Counted from the first letter of the stretch, positions 27,102 to 35,374 are shown. The stretch: DNA of 64,000 nucleotides from Pseudomonas prosekii (GCF_900105155.1 NZ_LT629762.1:3139001-3203000), one strand, 5' to 3'. Translations and numbers: made by a program. Notes: generated from the letters alone by a model not told the origin.

Positions 27102-27440
27102 TCAACCGGCCGCCTGCGCCTGCGCCTGCCACGCCGAATCGGCGCTTTGCAGGTTTACCGAGCAGACGCTGATCAGGTTACGAAGTTTTTCCGCGATGAC
27201 CTCGGCGCGGTGCCAGCTCAAGCCGTCGATGACGATATCGACCGACAGCAGATCGTCCAGACGCTGCACGTTGACCTGTTCCGGCGTCAGAAACTGCAGG
27301 GCGAACAGATTAAGTGCGCGGCAGAGCACATCCGGTTCGGCCTCGGCCAAGAGTTGATATTGCACGCGGCAATGGGCGTTGCTGACATTCCACACATCGG
27401 CGCGGGTGGCTGGGGTATTCACGGCTTCCAGATGCGGCAT
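27102..27440 (-). CDS. Small protein with ACT-like pattern, divergent from Lrp-family gene
   Basis: 112 residues. I do not recognise a named family. The region CRVQYQLLAEAEPDVLCRAL ... NVQRLDDLLSVDIVIDG ... AEVIAEKLRNLISVCSVNL follows the beta-alpha-beta-beta-alpha-beta pattern of ACT domains, with the acidic turn before the first helix, as in the small regulatory subunit of acetohydroxyacid synthase (IlvM/IlvN). ACT domains bind amino acids. GGAGAG precedes the start. It is divergent from an Lrp/AsnC gene, and two Lrp-like boxes lie 10 bp upstream of its start. An amino-acid-responsive role is inference. Confidence 0.7.
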   Translation of the reverse strand: MPHLEAVNTPATRADVWNVSNAHCRVQYQLLAEAEPDVLCRALNLFALQFLTPEQVNVQRLDDLLSVDIVIDGLSWHRAEVIAEKLRNLISVCSVNLQSADSAWQAQAQAAG

Positions 27441-27449
27441 GCTCGCTCT

Positions 27450-27475
27450 CCAAATTATCTGGCCAAATTTTCTGG
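27450..27475. promoter_or_regulatory. Tandem 13-bp box, likely Lrp-family operator
   Basis: CCAAATTATCTGG (27450-27462) and CCAAATTTTCTGG (27463-27475), abutting and differing in one base. Each is a partial CCA/TGG dyad. Read on the other strand (CCAGAAAATTTGG) they resemble the A/T-rich core of the E. coli Lrp consensus. They overlap the leader of the ACT-like gene and lie 105 bp before the lrp-type start. Confidence 0.55.
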
Positions 27476-27579
27476 AGGAATTTTTACATTCGGGAGCGGG
27501 TATTTCTTGGCTATGATCGGGCGTATTGGCGATTTATCGAATCGTTTGATTCAACAAGTGATCATCTGAGGGTTTTTCT

Positions 27580-28059
27580 ATGCATGCCGAGCTGGATGGC
27601 TACGACCGCAAGATCCTCGCGTTGCTGCAAGAGGACGCTTCGCTTTCCAGCGCACAGATCGCCGAGCAGGTCGGGCTGTCGCAGTCGCCGTGTTGGCGGC
27701 GGATTCAGCGGATGAAAGAGGAGGGGATCATTCGCGGGCAGGTGACGTTGCTTGATCGCAAGAAAATCGGCCTGAACACGCAGATCTTTGCCGAGATCAA
27801 ACTCAATGCGCACGGGCGGTCGAACTTCACCGAGTTCACCGAGGCGATTCGCGGTTTTCCCGAAGTGCTGGAATGTTATGTGCTGATGGGGTCGGTGGAT
27901 TTTTTGCTGCGGATTGTCACGGCGGACATCGAGGCGTATGAGCGGTTTTTCTTTGAGAAACTGTCGATGGTGCCGGGGATTCAGGAGGTGAACTCGATAG
28001 TCGCGTTGTCGGAGATTAAATCGACGACGAGTTTGCCGGTGTTGCGCTCATCATTGTGA
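27580..28059 (+). CDS. Lrp/AsnC-family transcriptional regulator
   Basis: 159 residues: N-terminal winged helix-turn-helix (LDGYDRKILALLQEDASLSS to LSQSPCWRRIQRMKEEGII, about residues 5-50) and C-terminal RAM/AsnC effector domain (VLECYVLMGSVDFLLRIVTA, then VPGIQEVNSIVALSEIKST). Length and architecture are standard for one-component regulators answering to amino acids. Most likely controls the divergent ACT-like gene and itself; the effector is not evident. Confidence 0.92.
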   Translation: MHAELDGYDRKILALLQEDASLSSAQIAEQVGLSQSPCWRRIQRMKEEGIIRGQVTLLDRKKIGLNTQIFAEIKLNAHGRSNFTEFTEAIRGFPEVLECYVLMGSVDFLLRIVTADIEAYERFFFEKLSMVPGIQEVNSIVALSEIKSTTSLPVLRSSL

Positions 28060-28070
28060 CAGAGGGCTTT

Positions 28071-28202
28071 TGTGGCGAGGGGGCTTGCCCCCGTTGGAGT
28101 CCGAAGGACTCCCAAAACCAGCCAACGCGTTGAGTCAGATATAACGCGTTGGCTGATTTACGACTGCTTCGCAGCCGAACGGGGGCAAGCCCCCTCGCCA
28201 CA
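28071..28202. repeat. Large nested palindrome (GTGGCGAGGGGGCTTGCCCC REP type)
   Basis: Outer arms TGTGGCGAGGGGGCTTGCCC and its inverse ending AAGCCCCCTCGCCACA. Inside are GAGTCC-gaa-GGACTC, GCCAACGCGTT / AACGCGTTGGC, and CTGCTTCGCAG. Three nested or side-by-side stems over 132 bp, between the convergent lrp-type and CYTH-CHAD genes. Confidence 0.93.
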
Positions 28203-28207
28203 GGGCA

Positions 28208-29575
28208 TTACATACGCAGCAACATTTTCCAAGCACGGTTCTGGTACACCGCGATCGCCTGTTGTTTGCGCGCATCCAGCGCTTCTTCGGTGATCGGCTC
28301 GTTGGCCAATTGCGCCAATTTGTTCAGCTCGCCGTACAAGCGATCCATTTCCGGGATGTCCAGCACGCCACGGGCGTGGTGCATCCACGACTGGATGCGC
28401 TCGATGCGCGGCAGTTGCTCGGCCAAGTCTTCCGGCTGCTGCTGATAACGCTGCAATTGCAGGGACGTGGCTTCTTCGCCAAGCAGGCGTGGCAGCCAGT
28501 TAGCCAATTGCGCAGCGCCTTGGCGATTGCCGCGAACGTTGCGATCAGCAGCCCAAGTGCGCGCCAGCAACCAGCGCGAAGTGTTCAGCGAGAACAGGCC
28601 CCAACGCGGATCCTGCAACTCTTCGAGGAACTGCTCCGGCGCGGCTTTGCGCACGTCTTCGTCGTCCTGACCGGCCTGCACCAGCGGGCGCCAGTCTTCC
28701 AGCAAGGCGTCGAGCGCCACGCGCAAATCGTGCGTCGATTGACGCGGTGCGGCTTGGCCGAGGCTGCTGAGCAGGGCGCGCAGTTCGACAAGGTTTTCCA
28801 CCCGGTCCTGCAACAGACGCCAGTGGCCATTGAAACGATATTGCTCGGCCAGACGCTGACTACTGCCCAACAAGTGCCAGCTCAGCGCGGCGAACGCGTC
28901 GTCGAGCGGCATTTCAGCAGTGATTTGCGGCGCCGGCAGGCTCAGCGAGTAGCTGTTGGCGTCGTACAAACGATAACCGCGCTCAGCCTTGCTGATGTCA
29001 CACGGCATCAACGGCAGGGTTGCGGCCAGTTCGGCGGCCAGTTCCAGCAGCGCGGCAGGCTCGCCTTCGCGCAATTCCAGTTCCAGTTCGCAGATCTCTT
29101 CTTTCTGTTTACCAACCACGACGTGGCCGAAGTCGAGCGCGGCTTCGATGACCACTTTGGTCTTGCCACGGCCCCAGGCGATTTCCGCGCGTTCGCGGAC
29201 GAAATCGGTGGTGAAAATGGCTTTCAGGGTTTTCTTGTCCAGTTCGGCCAGCTCTTCGGGCCAGCATTCGCCGTCGAGTTTCTTCACGTCGAGCTTGGCT
29301 TTGGGCAGGTTCCAGTCGTATTCGTTACGCTCGGACAGGCCGGCGACGCTCTGGCCACGGGTCTTGAGCGTCTGAATCACTTCTTCGCCATCGCGGCGCA
29401 GGCGCAGGGCAACCTTGGCGCGGGCCAGGTCGCGCTCAGGCGTGTCGAAGTATTGGTTCATCAACTCACGGCGTTCCCAGCCACTTTTGTTGCGTTTTTT
29501 CAGGAGCGGGTGCTCGCGCAGCGCGGCGAGGGTTTCGCGGCTGACGCGGAGTTTGATTTCGGTTTCTTTCTGCAT
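28208..29575 (-). CDS. CYTH-CHAD domain inorganic triphosphatase
   Basis: 455 residues. The N-terminal CYTH domain opens with the ExExK metal/phosphate motif (ETEIKLRV, residues 4-11) and continues with YFDTPERDLARAKVALRLRRDG. The C-terminal CHAD domain is helical and His/Arg-rich (STHDLRVALDALLEDW; SWMHHARGVLDIPEM) and is known in related proteins to bind polyphosphate. YgiF-type proteins hydrolyse inorganic triphosphate. Single gene, converging with the lrp-type gene across a palindrome. Confidence 0.9.
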   Translation of the reverse strand: MQKETEIKLRVSRETLAALREHPLLKKRNKSGWERRELMNQYFDTPERDLARAKVALRLRRDGEEVIQTLKTRGQSVAGLSERNEYDWNLPKAKLDVKKLDGECWPEELAELDKKTLKAIFTTDFVRERAEIAWGRGKTKVVIEAALDFGHVVVGKQKEEICELELELREGEPAALLELAAELAATLPLMPCDISKAERGYRLYDANSYSLSLPAPQITAEMPLDDAFAALSWHLLGSSQRLAEQYRFNGHWRLLQDRVENLVELRALLSSLGQAAPRQSTHDLRVALDALLEDWRPLVQAGQDDEDVRKAAPEQFLEELQDPRWGLFSLNTSRWLLARTWAADRNVRGNRQGAAQLANWLPRLLGEEATSLQLQRYQQQPEDLAEQLPRIERIQSWMHHARGVLDIPEMDRLYGELNKLAQLANEPITEEALDARKQQAIAVYQNRAWKMLLRM

Positions 29576-29731
29576 GGCCGGAAAATCCAGGATCGGGAGC
29601 GCAGCCGGGGGAATGTGTGGCTGCCAAGGTCGTGCAGTGTACAGGAGTCATTCGTCCTAAGTGCCGCGGCGGTTTATTCCTGTCGCCGGATGGTTCTATG
29701 ATGGGCTTCAATTCGGGAGTTGGAGTCAGCG

Positions 29732-30901
29732 ATGCCTTTGCCGTCCATGAAAGATCAGTTCGCTGCGCTGATCGCCGCACCGTCCGTCAGCTGTACGCAG
29801 GCGAGACTCGATCAGACCAATCGTCCGGTCATCGACTTGCTCGCGACGTGGCTCGGTGATTTGGGTTTTGCCTGCGACATCCAGCAGGTCAGCCCCGGCA
29901 AATTCAACTTGCTCGCCAGTTTTGGCTCCGGCCCCGGTGGCCTGGTGCTGGCCGGGCACAGCGACACGGTGCCGTTCGACGGCGCGTTGTGGCAGACCGA
30001 TCCGTTGAAGCTGACTGAAGTCGATGGCCGTTGGGTCGGGCTCGGCAGTTGCGACATGAAGGGCTTTTTTGCCTTGGCCATCGAAGCGGTGCTGCCGCTG
30101 CTCGATCAACCGTTCAAGCAACCGCTGCTGATCCTTGCCACGTGCGATGAAGAAAGCTCGATGTCCGGCGCGCGAGCCCTGGCCGAAGCCGGGCGTCCGC
30201 TGGGGCGTGCCGCAGTGATTGGCGAGCCGACCGGGCTCAAGCCGATCCGCATGCACAAAGGCATCATGATGGAGCGCATCGACATTCTCGGTCAGAGCGG
30301 CCATTCCTCCGACCCGCGCCTGGGCCACAGCGCGCTCGAGGCGATGCACGATGCGATCGGCGAACTGCGCGGGTTGCGCCTGTTGTGGCAGCGCGAATTC
30401 CGCAATGCGCAATTCGGCGTGCCGGTGCCGACGATGAATTTTGGCTGCATTCATGGCGGCGACAATCCCAACCGTATCTGCGGCCAATGTTCGCTGGAAT
30501 TCGATTTGCGGCCATTGCCGGGCATGGACCCGAATGCCCTGCGCGCGGCGATTTTGCAGAAGCTCGCCCCGGTTGCCGAGCGCCATCAGGTGAAGATCGA
30601 TTACGCGCCGCTGTTCCCCGCCGTACCGCCCTTCGAGCAGGCCGAGGACGCCGAATTGGTCCGCATCGCTGAAAAGCTCACCGGCCATCGCGCCGAAGCG
30701 GTAGCGTTCGGCACCGAAGCGCCTTATCTTCAGCAACTTGGCTGCGAAACACTGGTGCTCGGCCCAGGCGACATCGCTTGCGCGCACCAACCGGGGGAAT
30801 ACCTGGAAATGTCACGTTTGCAGCCTACCGTGCATCTATTACGGCAACTGATTGAACATTACTGCCTGACACCGGCCCAAACACCGATGTCGGTCAATTA
30901 A
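29732..30901 (+). CDS. argE: N-acetylornithine deacetylase
   Basis: 389 residues from MPLPSMKDQFAALIAAPSVS; GGAG lies 7 nt upstream, and an in-frame TTG at 29720 is less likely. M20-family two-zinc hydrolase: His76 and Asp78 (GHSDTV), Asp108 (GSCDMKG), catalytic Glu140 and Glu141 (CDEESSM) and the IGEPTGL loop. It deacetylates N-acetylornithine to ornithine in arginine synthesis. argA is 270 bp downstream on the same strand, with a REP doublet and a possible leader peptide between. Pseudomonas also uses the argJ cyclic route, so argE may be partly redundant. Confidence 0.92.
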   Translation: MPLPSMKDQFAALIAAPSVSCTQARLDQTNRPVIDLLATWLGDLGFACDIQQVSPGKFNLLASFGSGPGGLVLAGHSDTVPFDGALWQTDPLKLTEVDGRWVGLGSCDMKGFFALAIEAVLPLLDQPFKQPLLILATCDEESSMSGARALAEAGRPLGRAAVIGEPTGLKPIRMHKGIMMERIDILGQSGHSSDPRLGHSALEAMHDAIGELRGLRLLWQREFRNAQFGVPVPTMNFGCIHGGDNPNRICGQCSLEFDLRPLPGMDPNALRAAILQKLAPVAERHQVKIDYAPLFPAVPPFEQAEDAELVRIAEKLTGHRAEAVAFGTEAPYLQQLGCETLVLGPGDIACAHQPGEYLEMSRLQPTVHLLRQLIEHYCLTPAQTPMSVN

Positions 30902-30912
30902 ACGCAACACCC

Positions 30913-31002
30913 TGTGGGAGCGAGCTTGCTCGCGATAGCGGTCTTACATTCAGCAGCGATGTTGACTGGGCCGGCCCCATCGCGAGCAAGCTCGCTCCCA
31001 CA
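30913..31002. repeat. REP doublet (REPIN)
   Basis: TGTGGGAGCGAGCTTGCTCG at the left; its inverse ending AAGCTCGCTCCCACA at the right, about 45 bp loop. Between argE and argA. Confidence 0.95.
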
Positions 31003-31059
31003 GGGGTATGTGGATGACAGACAAAGCGGTTTAAATTGCCGGTGCCCCAAGCCGTATTC

Positions 31060-31101
31060 ATGAGGAGAGCGCGCGTGTCGCCAAGCCTGTTCCGACGATA
31101 A
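31060..31101 (+). CDS. Candidate Arg-rich leader peptide upstream of argA
   Basis: ATG AGG AGA GCG CGC GTG TCG CCA ... TTC CGA CGA TAA encodes MRRARVSPSLFRR: 5 of 13 residues are Arg, using AGG, AGA, CGC, CGA and CGA, several of them rare in GC-rich Pseudomonas. An in-frame GTG at 31075 has GAGGAG 7 nt upstream and would still include the two tandem CGA codons before the stop. It ends 67 bp before argA, whose product starts arginine synthesis. GCCTGT (31085-31090) in the leader can pair with ACAGGC (31155-31160) beside the argA ribosome-binding region. Existence as a translated peptide is unproved. Confidence 0.4.
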   Translation: MRRARVSPSLFRR

Positions 31102-31168
31102 CCACCAGCCCGCTGTGCATTTCCGTTTCGCCCATTTTTTGGCTGCTATTTATTACAGGCCCAGGTTC

Positions 31169-32467
31169 ATGCCCGAATACGTTAATTGGCTTCGCCACGC
31201 GTCCCCTTACATCAATGCCCACCGCGATTGCACCTTCGTCGTCATGCTGCCCGGCGACGGCGTCGAGCATCCGAACTTCGGCAATATCGTCCACGACCTG
31301 GTGCTGCTGCACAGCCTCGGTGTGCGTCTGGTATTGGTCCACGGTTCGCGTCCGCAAATCGAAACCCGCCTCGCCGCACGCGGCTTGATCCCGCATTACC
31401 ACCACGGCATGCGCATCACCGATGCCGCGACGCTTGAGTGCGTGATCGATGCGGTCGGCCAATTGCGCATCGCCATCGAAGCGCGGTTGTCGATGGACAT
31501 GGCGTCGTCGCCAATGCAGGGCTCGCGCCTGCGGGTGGCCAGCGGCAACCTGGTGACGGCGCGGCCGATCGGCGTGCTCGAAGGCGTCGATTATCACCAC
31601 ACCGGCGAAGTGCGCCGGGTCGACCGCAAAGGCATCAATCGCCTGCTCGACGAGCGCTCGATCGTGCTGTTGTCGCCGTTGGGCTACTCGCCGACCGGGG
31701 AGATTTTCAACCTCGCCTGCGAAGACGTCGCGACCCGCGCCGCCATCGACTTGGGCGCCGACAAATTGCTGCTGTTCGGCGCCGACCTTGGTTTGATCGA
31801 TGAAAACGGTCGGCTGGTGCGCGAGTTGCGCCCGCAACAAGTGCCGGCGCACCTGCAACGCCTCGGCAATAACTATCAAGGCGAGTTGCTCGATGCGGCG
31901 GCCGAAGCGTGTCGCGGTGGGGTGGCGCGCAGCCACATCGTCAGTTACGCCGAGGACGGTGCACTGCTGACCGAACTGTTCACCCGCGACGGCGGCGGCA
32001 CGCTGGTGGCCCAGGAACAATTCGAACTGGTGCGCGAAGCGGCGATTGAAGACGTCGGCGGTTTGCTCGATTTGATCAGCCCGCTGGAAGAGCAGGGGAT
32101 TCTGGTGCGGCGCTCGCGTGAAGTGCTGGAACGCGAGATCGAGCAGTTCAGCGTGGTTGAGCGCGAAGGCATGATCATCGCGTGTGCGGCGCTGTATCAG
32201 ATTGCCGATTCGGATGCCGGCGAGCTGGCGTGTCTGGCGGTGAACCCGGAGTATCGCCACGGCGGTCGTGGCGATGAATTGCTGGAGCGCATCGAAACCC
32301 GCGCCCGCGCGCAGGGCCTGAAAACCTTGTTCGTGCTGACGACCCGCACGGCGCACTGGTTCCGCGAACGCGGTTTCGAACCCAGCAGCGTCGAGCGCCT
32401 GCCTTCGGCGCGAGCGTCGCTGTACAACTATCAGCGCAACTCGAAGATCTTCGAAAAAACCCTTTGA
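31169..32467 (+). CDS. argA: N-acetylglutamate synthase ArgA
   Basis: 432 residues from MPEYVNWLRHASPYINAHRD. The N-terminal amino-acid-kinase-like domain (LVLVHGSRPQIETRL, about 67-81) senses arginine; the C-terminal GNAT domain (LACLAVNPEYRHGGRGDELL, about 355-374, with the acetyl-CoA loop) transfers acetyl to glutamate. Length equals the classical bifunctional-domain ArgA of gammaproteobacteria. The frame is open upstream (GTG at 31115) but those residues are unlike the family. A palindrome follows the stop. Confidence 0.95.
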   Translation: MPEYVNWLRHASPYINAHRDCTFVVMLPGDGVEHPNFGNIVHDLVLLHSLGVRLVLVHGSRPQIETRLAARGLIPHYHHGMRITDAATLECVIDAVGQLRIAIEARLSMDMASSPMQGSRLRVASGNLVTARPIGVLEGVDYHHTGEVRRVDRKGINRLLDERSIVLLSPLGYSPTGEIFNLACEDVATRAAIDLGADKLLLFGADLGLIDENGRLVRELRPQQVPAHLQRLGNNYQGELLDAAAEACRGGVARSHIVSYAEDGALLTELFTRDGGGTLVAQEQFELVREAAIEDVGGLLDLISPLEEQGILVRRSREVLEREIEQFSVVEREGMIIACAALYQIADSDAGELACLAVNPEYRHGGRGDELLERIETRARAQGLKTLFVLTTRTAHWFRERGFEPSSVERLPSARASLYNYQRNSKIFEKTL

Positions 32468-32469
32468 CC

Positions 32470-32585
32470 TGTGGCGAGGGGGCTTGCCCCCGTTGGGCTG
32501 CGCAGCAGCCCTGAAACCTGCTAAACCGAGTCGTAGGGTTTTGCGACCGCTTCGCGACCGAACGGGGGCAAGCCCCCTCGCCACA
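32470..32585. repeat. Large palindrome (GTGGCGAGGGGGCTTGCCCC REP type)
   Basis: Same outer arms as the element at 28071 but with different inner sequence (GGGCTGC-gca-GCAGCCC; TTTTGCGACCGCTTCGCGAC). Between the convergent argA and tauA. Confidence 0.93.
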
Positions 32586-32598
32586 AGTGCGTTGTGGG

Positions 32599-33588
32599 TT
32601 ACTCGGCAACGAACTTCGCGCTGACGTACGGCGAATAATCCGGTAGTACCGTTTCGACTTTCCCCTGCTCCTTCAAAAACTTCGCCGTTTCGCCAATCGC
32701 CTTCGCCGTGCCGCCGTCCAGCAGCGCGGTGGTTTGCTGCGCTTTGGCGTCGGGGAAGGTTGAGCCGGCGAGCAACTCCGGCACATCAGCCGCGTTGGCA
32801 CCGGTCAATTTGGCGATTTTCTGCACCGGCACCGAATCGGCGGTCCAGCTGTCTTTATGCGCTGCATAGTCGGCAAACGAGTCCAGCGTAACCTTGGCAA
32901 ATTTCGCCACGACGTCCGGGTGCTTCTCGGCAAAATCCTTGCGTGCGACCCACACTTCGAAGGTCGGCGCGCCCCACTGGCCAACCTGCGCGGCGTCGGT
33001 CAAGGTCTTGCCCGTCTTGCGAATTTCCCCCAGCGCCGGCGACCAGACAAACGCGCCATCAATGTCGCCACGTTTCCACGCCGCGGCGATTTCTGCCGGT
33101 TGCAGGTTCACCACTTTGACTTTCGAAGTGTCCAGGCCCCAGTGCTTCAGCGCGCCAAGCAAGCTGTAGTGAGAAGTGGAAACGAATGGCGTGGCGACGG
33201 TTTTGCCGATCAGATCTTGCGGTTTATCGATGCCGCTGCCGTTGCGCACTACCAAGGCTTCGGCGGCGTTGATCTGCGCGGAAACGATGAACGCGACTAT
33301 CGGCAAATTGCGTGAAGCGGCGGCAGCCAGCGGACTGGAGCCGAGATTGCCGATCTGCACGTCACCGGAAGCAATTGCGGTGACCACTTCCGGGCCACTG
33401 TTGAAGCGGCGCCAGTCGATTTTCTCACCCAGGGTTTTCTCGTAGACGCCATCCGCTTGCGGGACTTTGCTTGGGTCGATGCCGGTTTGATAACCGACCG
33501 TAAGGTTGGCCGCCTGCGCGCCGCAAGTAATTAATACCGACACACAAACTGTAACAATTTGACGGGATAGTGCGCGTTTGGCCATCAT
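32599..33588 (-). CDS. tauA: Taurine ABC transporter binding protein, orphan
   Basis: 329 residues from MMAKRALSRQIVTVCVSVLI; signal peptide ends near AQA. The mature protein matches TauA closely in pattern: LTVGYQTGIDPSKVPQADG, NSGPEVVTAIASGDVQIGNLGSSPL, and FVSTSHYSLLGALKHWG. It would bind taurine or related sulfonates in the periplasm. The usual tauBCD genes are absent: argA converges on its 3' side. It therefore must use another ABC core, possibly SsuBC 6 kb away. An ATAAAT-att-ATTTAG dyad lies 71 bp upstream of the start and recurs at lsfA and ssuE. Confidence 0.9.
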   Translation of the reverse strand: MMAKRALSRQIVTVCVSVLITCGAQAANLTVGYQTGIDPSKVPQADGVYEKTLGEKIDWRRFNSGPEVVTAIASGDVQIGNLGSSPLAAAASRNLPIVAFIVSAQINAAEALVVRNGSGIDKPQDLIGKTVATPFVSTSHYSLLGALKHWGLDTSKVKVVNLQPAEIAAAWKRGDIDGAFVWSPALGEIRKTGKTLTDAAQVGQWGAPTFEVWVARKDFAEKHPDVVAKFAKVTLDSFADYAAHKDSWTADSVPVQKIAKLTGANAADVPELLAGSTFPDAKAQQTTALLDGGTAKAIGETAKFLKEQGKVETVLPDYSPYVSAKFVAE

Positions 33589-33953
33589 GGCGTCGCCTTT
33601 TCGATAGGGATTGACGTATGGGGAATGCGTCAAAGCTAATCGATCTAAAAAAAGGCCAATAAATATTATTTAGTAATTAGCTTATGTGCCGATACCGGGT
33701 ATCCCGGCGCGGTTTTTCGGCGGCGGGCTATATTCCAAAGCAGTATGAAAAAGAATGAAATAATTCTTTTTGGGTTTATGAAGAAATCATTACCCTGCAC
33801 GGACCCAATCCATGGCGATTAGACCTTGGTCGTAGACATACAAGGTTACGATTGACTTGTCAGTCACGGTCTGGCGCTAATCGCGCATCTTAGGATCCAG
33901 GGCATTCGACCCCGGACCAGGAACACAAGAATTAGAACGAGAGGAGCGAAACA
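33589..33953. promoter_or_regulatory. Divergent promoter region tauA / porin
   Basis: 365 bp, AT-rich on the tauA side. It holds the ATAAAT-att-ATTTAG dyad at 33659-33673, a near-perfect hairpin AAAAAGAAT-gaaata-ATTCTTTTT at 33748-33771, and a long-range stem GCGATTAG (33815-33822) / CTAATCGC (33877-33884) that may fold in the porin leader. GAGGAG precedes the porin start. Confidence 0.5.
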
Positions 33954-35300
33954 ATGAACAAGTCCACCTTGGCCCTGGCTGTGGCTGTAGGGGTTTTGGC
34001 GCAGCAGGCAGGCGCCGCCGGTTTTATCGAAGACAGCAAGGCCACTCTGGGTCTGCGTAACTTCTACATCAATACCGATAACCGTGACGGCGCTGGCGCC
34101 AACAAGAACGAAGAGTGGGGCCAAGGCTTCGATCTGCGTTTCATCTCCGGTTACACCCAAGGCACTGTTGGCTTCGGTATTGATGCAATCGGCCTGCTGG
34201 GCGTGAAGCTGGATTCGGGCGGCGGCACTAACGGTGCGTCGAACAACTCTTACGGCGGCACTGTTTTCCCAAGCAAGTCCAACGGCGAAGCGGTTGATAA
34301 CTTCTCCAGCCTGGGCCTGACTGCCAAAGCCAAGATCTCCCAGACCGAGCTGAAACTGGGCACTCTGCAGCCGAAGAACCCGGTTATCGTGACCAACGAT
34401 GGTCGTCTGCTGCCGCAGACCTGGCAGGGCGGCCAGATCACTTCTGGCGACATCAAAGACCTGACGCTGGTTGGCGGTCAGATCGAAGCGGTGAAAGGTC
34501 GTAACTCCAGCAACAATGAACAGATGTCGATCGGTGGCGCCAACTCCCGCACCATCAATGGTCGCGACAGCAACAAGTTCATCTATGCCGGTGGTGACTA
34601 CAAAATCACCAAAGACCTGACTGCGCAGTACTACTACGGCAACCTGGAAGACTTCTACAAGCAGCACTTCCTCGGTCTGGTGCACAACTGGGCAATCGGC
34701 CCGGGCGTATTGAAGTCTGACCTGCGCTACTTCAACAGCTCGGATGACGGTGCCAACGGCCACGACCCGCTGTACTACAGCTCCGGCAACTACAGCAGCA
34801 CTGGTAACGGTAAAGGCAAAGTCGACAACAATCTGTACAGCGGCCTGTTCCTGTACACCGTTGCCGGTCACACCTTCGGTGGCGGATACCAAGTCAGCAA
34901 CGGCAGCAGCGACTTCCCTTGGCTGAACCAGGGCGACGGTTCGTCGAACTACACCATCACCGACATGCAGATCCAGAAGTTCGGCCGTGCCGGCGAGAAA
35001 ACCTGGCAGGCACGCTATTCGTATGACTTCGCCAAGGTTGGCGTACCAGGCCTGACCGCCGGTATGGTTTACCTGCGTGGCAGCGATATCGACACCAACC
35101 GCGTCAGCGCTACCGTACCTGCTGGCAATAACAGCAGCGAGTGGGAACGCGACCTGACCGTGGCCTACGTGGTGCCGGAAGGCCCGCTGAAAAACGTTGG
35201 CGTGATGTGGAAAAACGCTACATGGCGTACAGACATCCCGGGCGTTCGCTCCCAGGACGAAAACCGCCTGATCCTCAGCTACTCGATCCCGCTGCTGTAA
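33954..35300 (+). CDS. OprD-family outer-membrane porin
   Basis: 448 residues with signal peptide MNKSTLALAVAVGVLAQQAG. The mature start AGFIEDSKATLGLRNFYINT and the repeated motifs (WGQGFDLRFISGYTQGTVGFG, KISQTELKLGTLQPKNPV, GGDYKITKDLTAQYYYGNLED, ENRLILSYSIPLL) define the OprD family, 18-stranded specific channels for small substrates. Codon use is strongly biased, as in highly expressed genes. Its place between tauA and lsfA-ssu suggests a sulfonate channel, but OprD-type substrate choice cannot be read from sequence. A strong terminator follows. Confidence 0.92.
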   Translation: MNKSTLALAVAVGVLAQQAGAAGFIEDSKATLGLRNFYINTDNRDGAGANKNEEWGQGFDLRFISGYTQGTVGFGIDAIGLLGVKLDSGGGTNGASNNSYGGTVFPSKSNGEAVDNFSSLGLTAKAKISQTELKLGTLQPKNPVIVTNDGRLLPQTWQGGQITSGDIKDLTLVGGQIEAVKGRNSSNNEQMSIGGANSRTINGRDSNKFIYAGGDYKITKDLTAQYYYGNLEDFYKQHFLGLVHNWAIGPGVLKSDLRYFNSSDDGANGHDPLYYSSGNYSSTGNGKGKVDNNLYSGLFLYTVAGHTFGGGYQVSNGSSDFPWLNQGDGSSNYTITDMQIQKFGRAGEKTWQARYSYDFAKVGVPGLTAGMVYLRGSDIDTNRVSATVPAGNNSSEWERDLTVAYVVPEGPLKNVGVMWKNATWRTDIPGVRSQDENRLILSYSIPLL

Positions 35301-35332
35301 TAGCTGTAAAAGCAGCGCTCGCGTAACTGCGG

Positions 35333-35374
35333 AAAAAAAGCCCCGCCCGGCACCTCGCCGGGCGGGGCTTTTGC
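35333..35374 (+). terminator. Intrinsic terminator of the porin gene
   Basis: AAAAAAAGCCCCGCCCGG stem with CCGGGCGGGGCTTTT; 11-bp GC stem and both A- and T-runs, so it can act on either strand. Confidence 0.9.

Noticed and set aside
28262..29701. 479-codon plus-strand open frame
   Set aside because: Antisense to the CYTH-CHAD gene, whose domains are clear; composition is Gln/His/Val-rich as in shadow frames.
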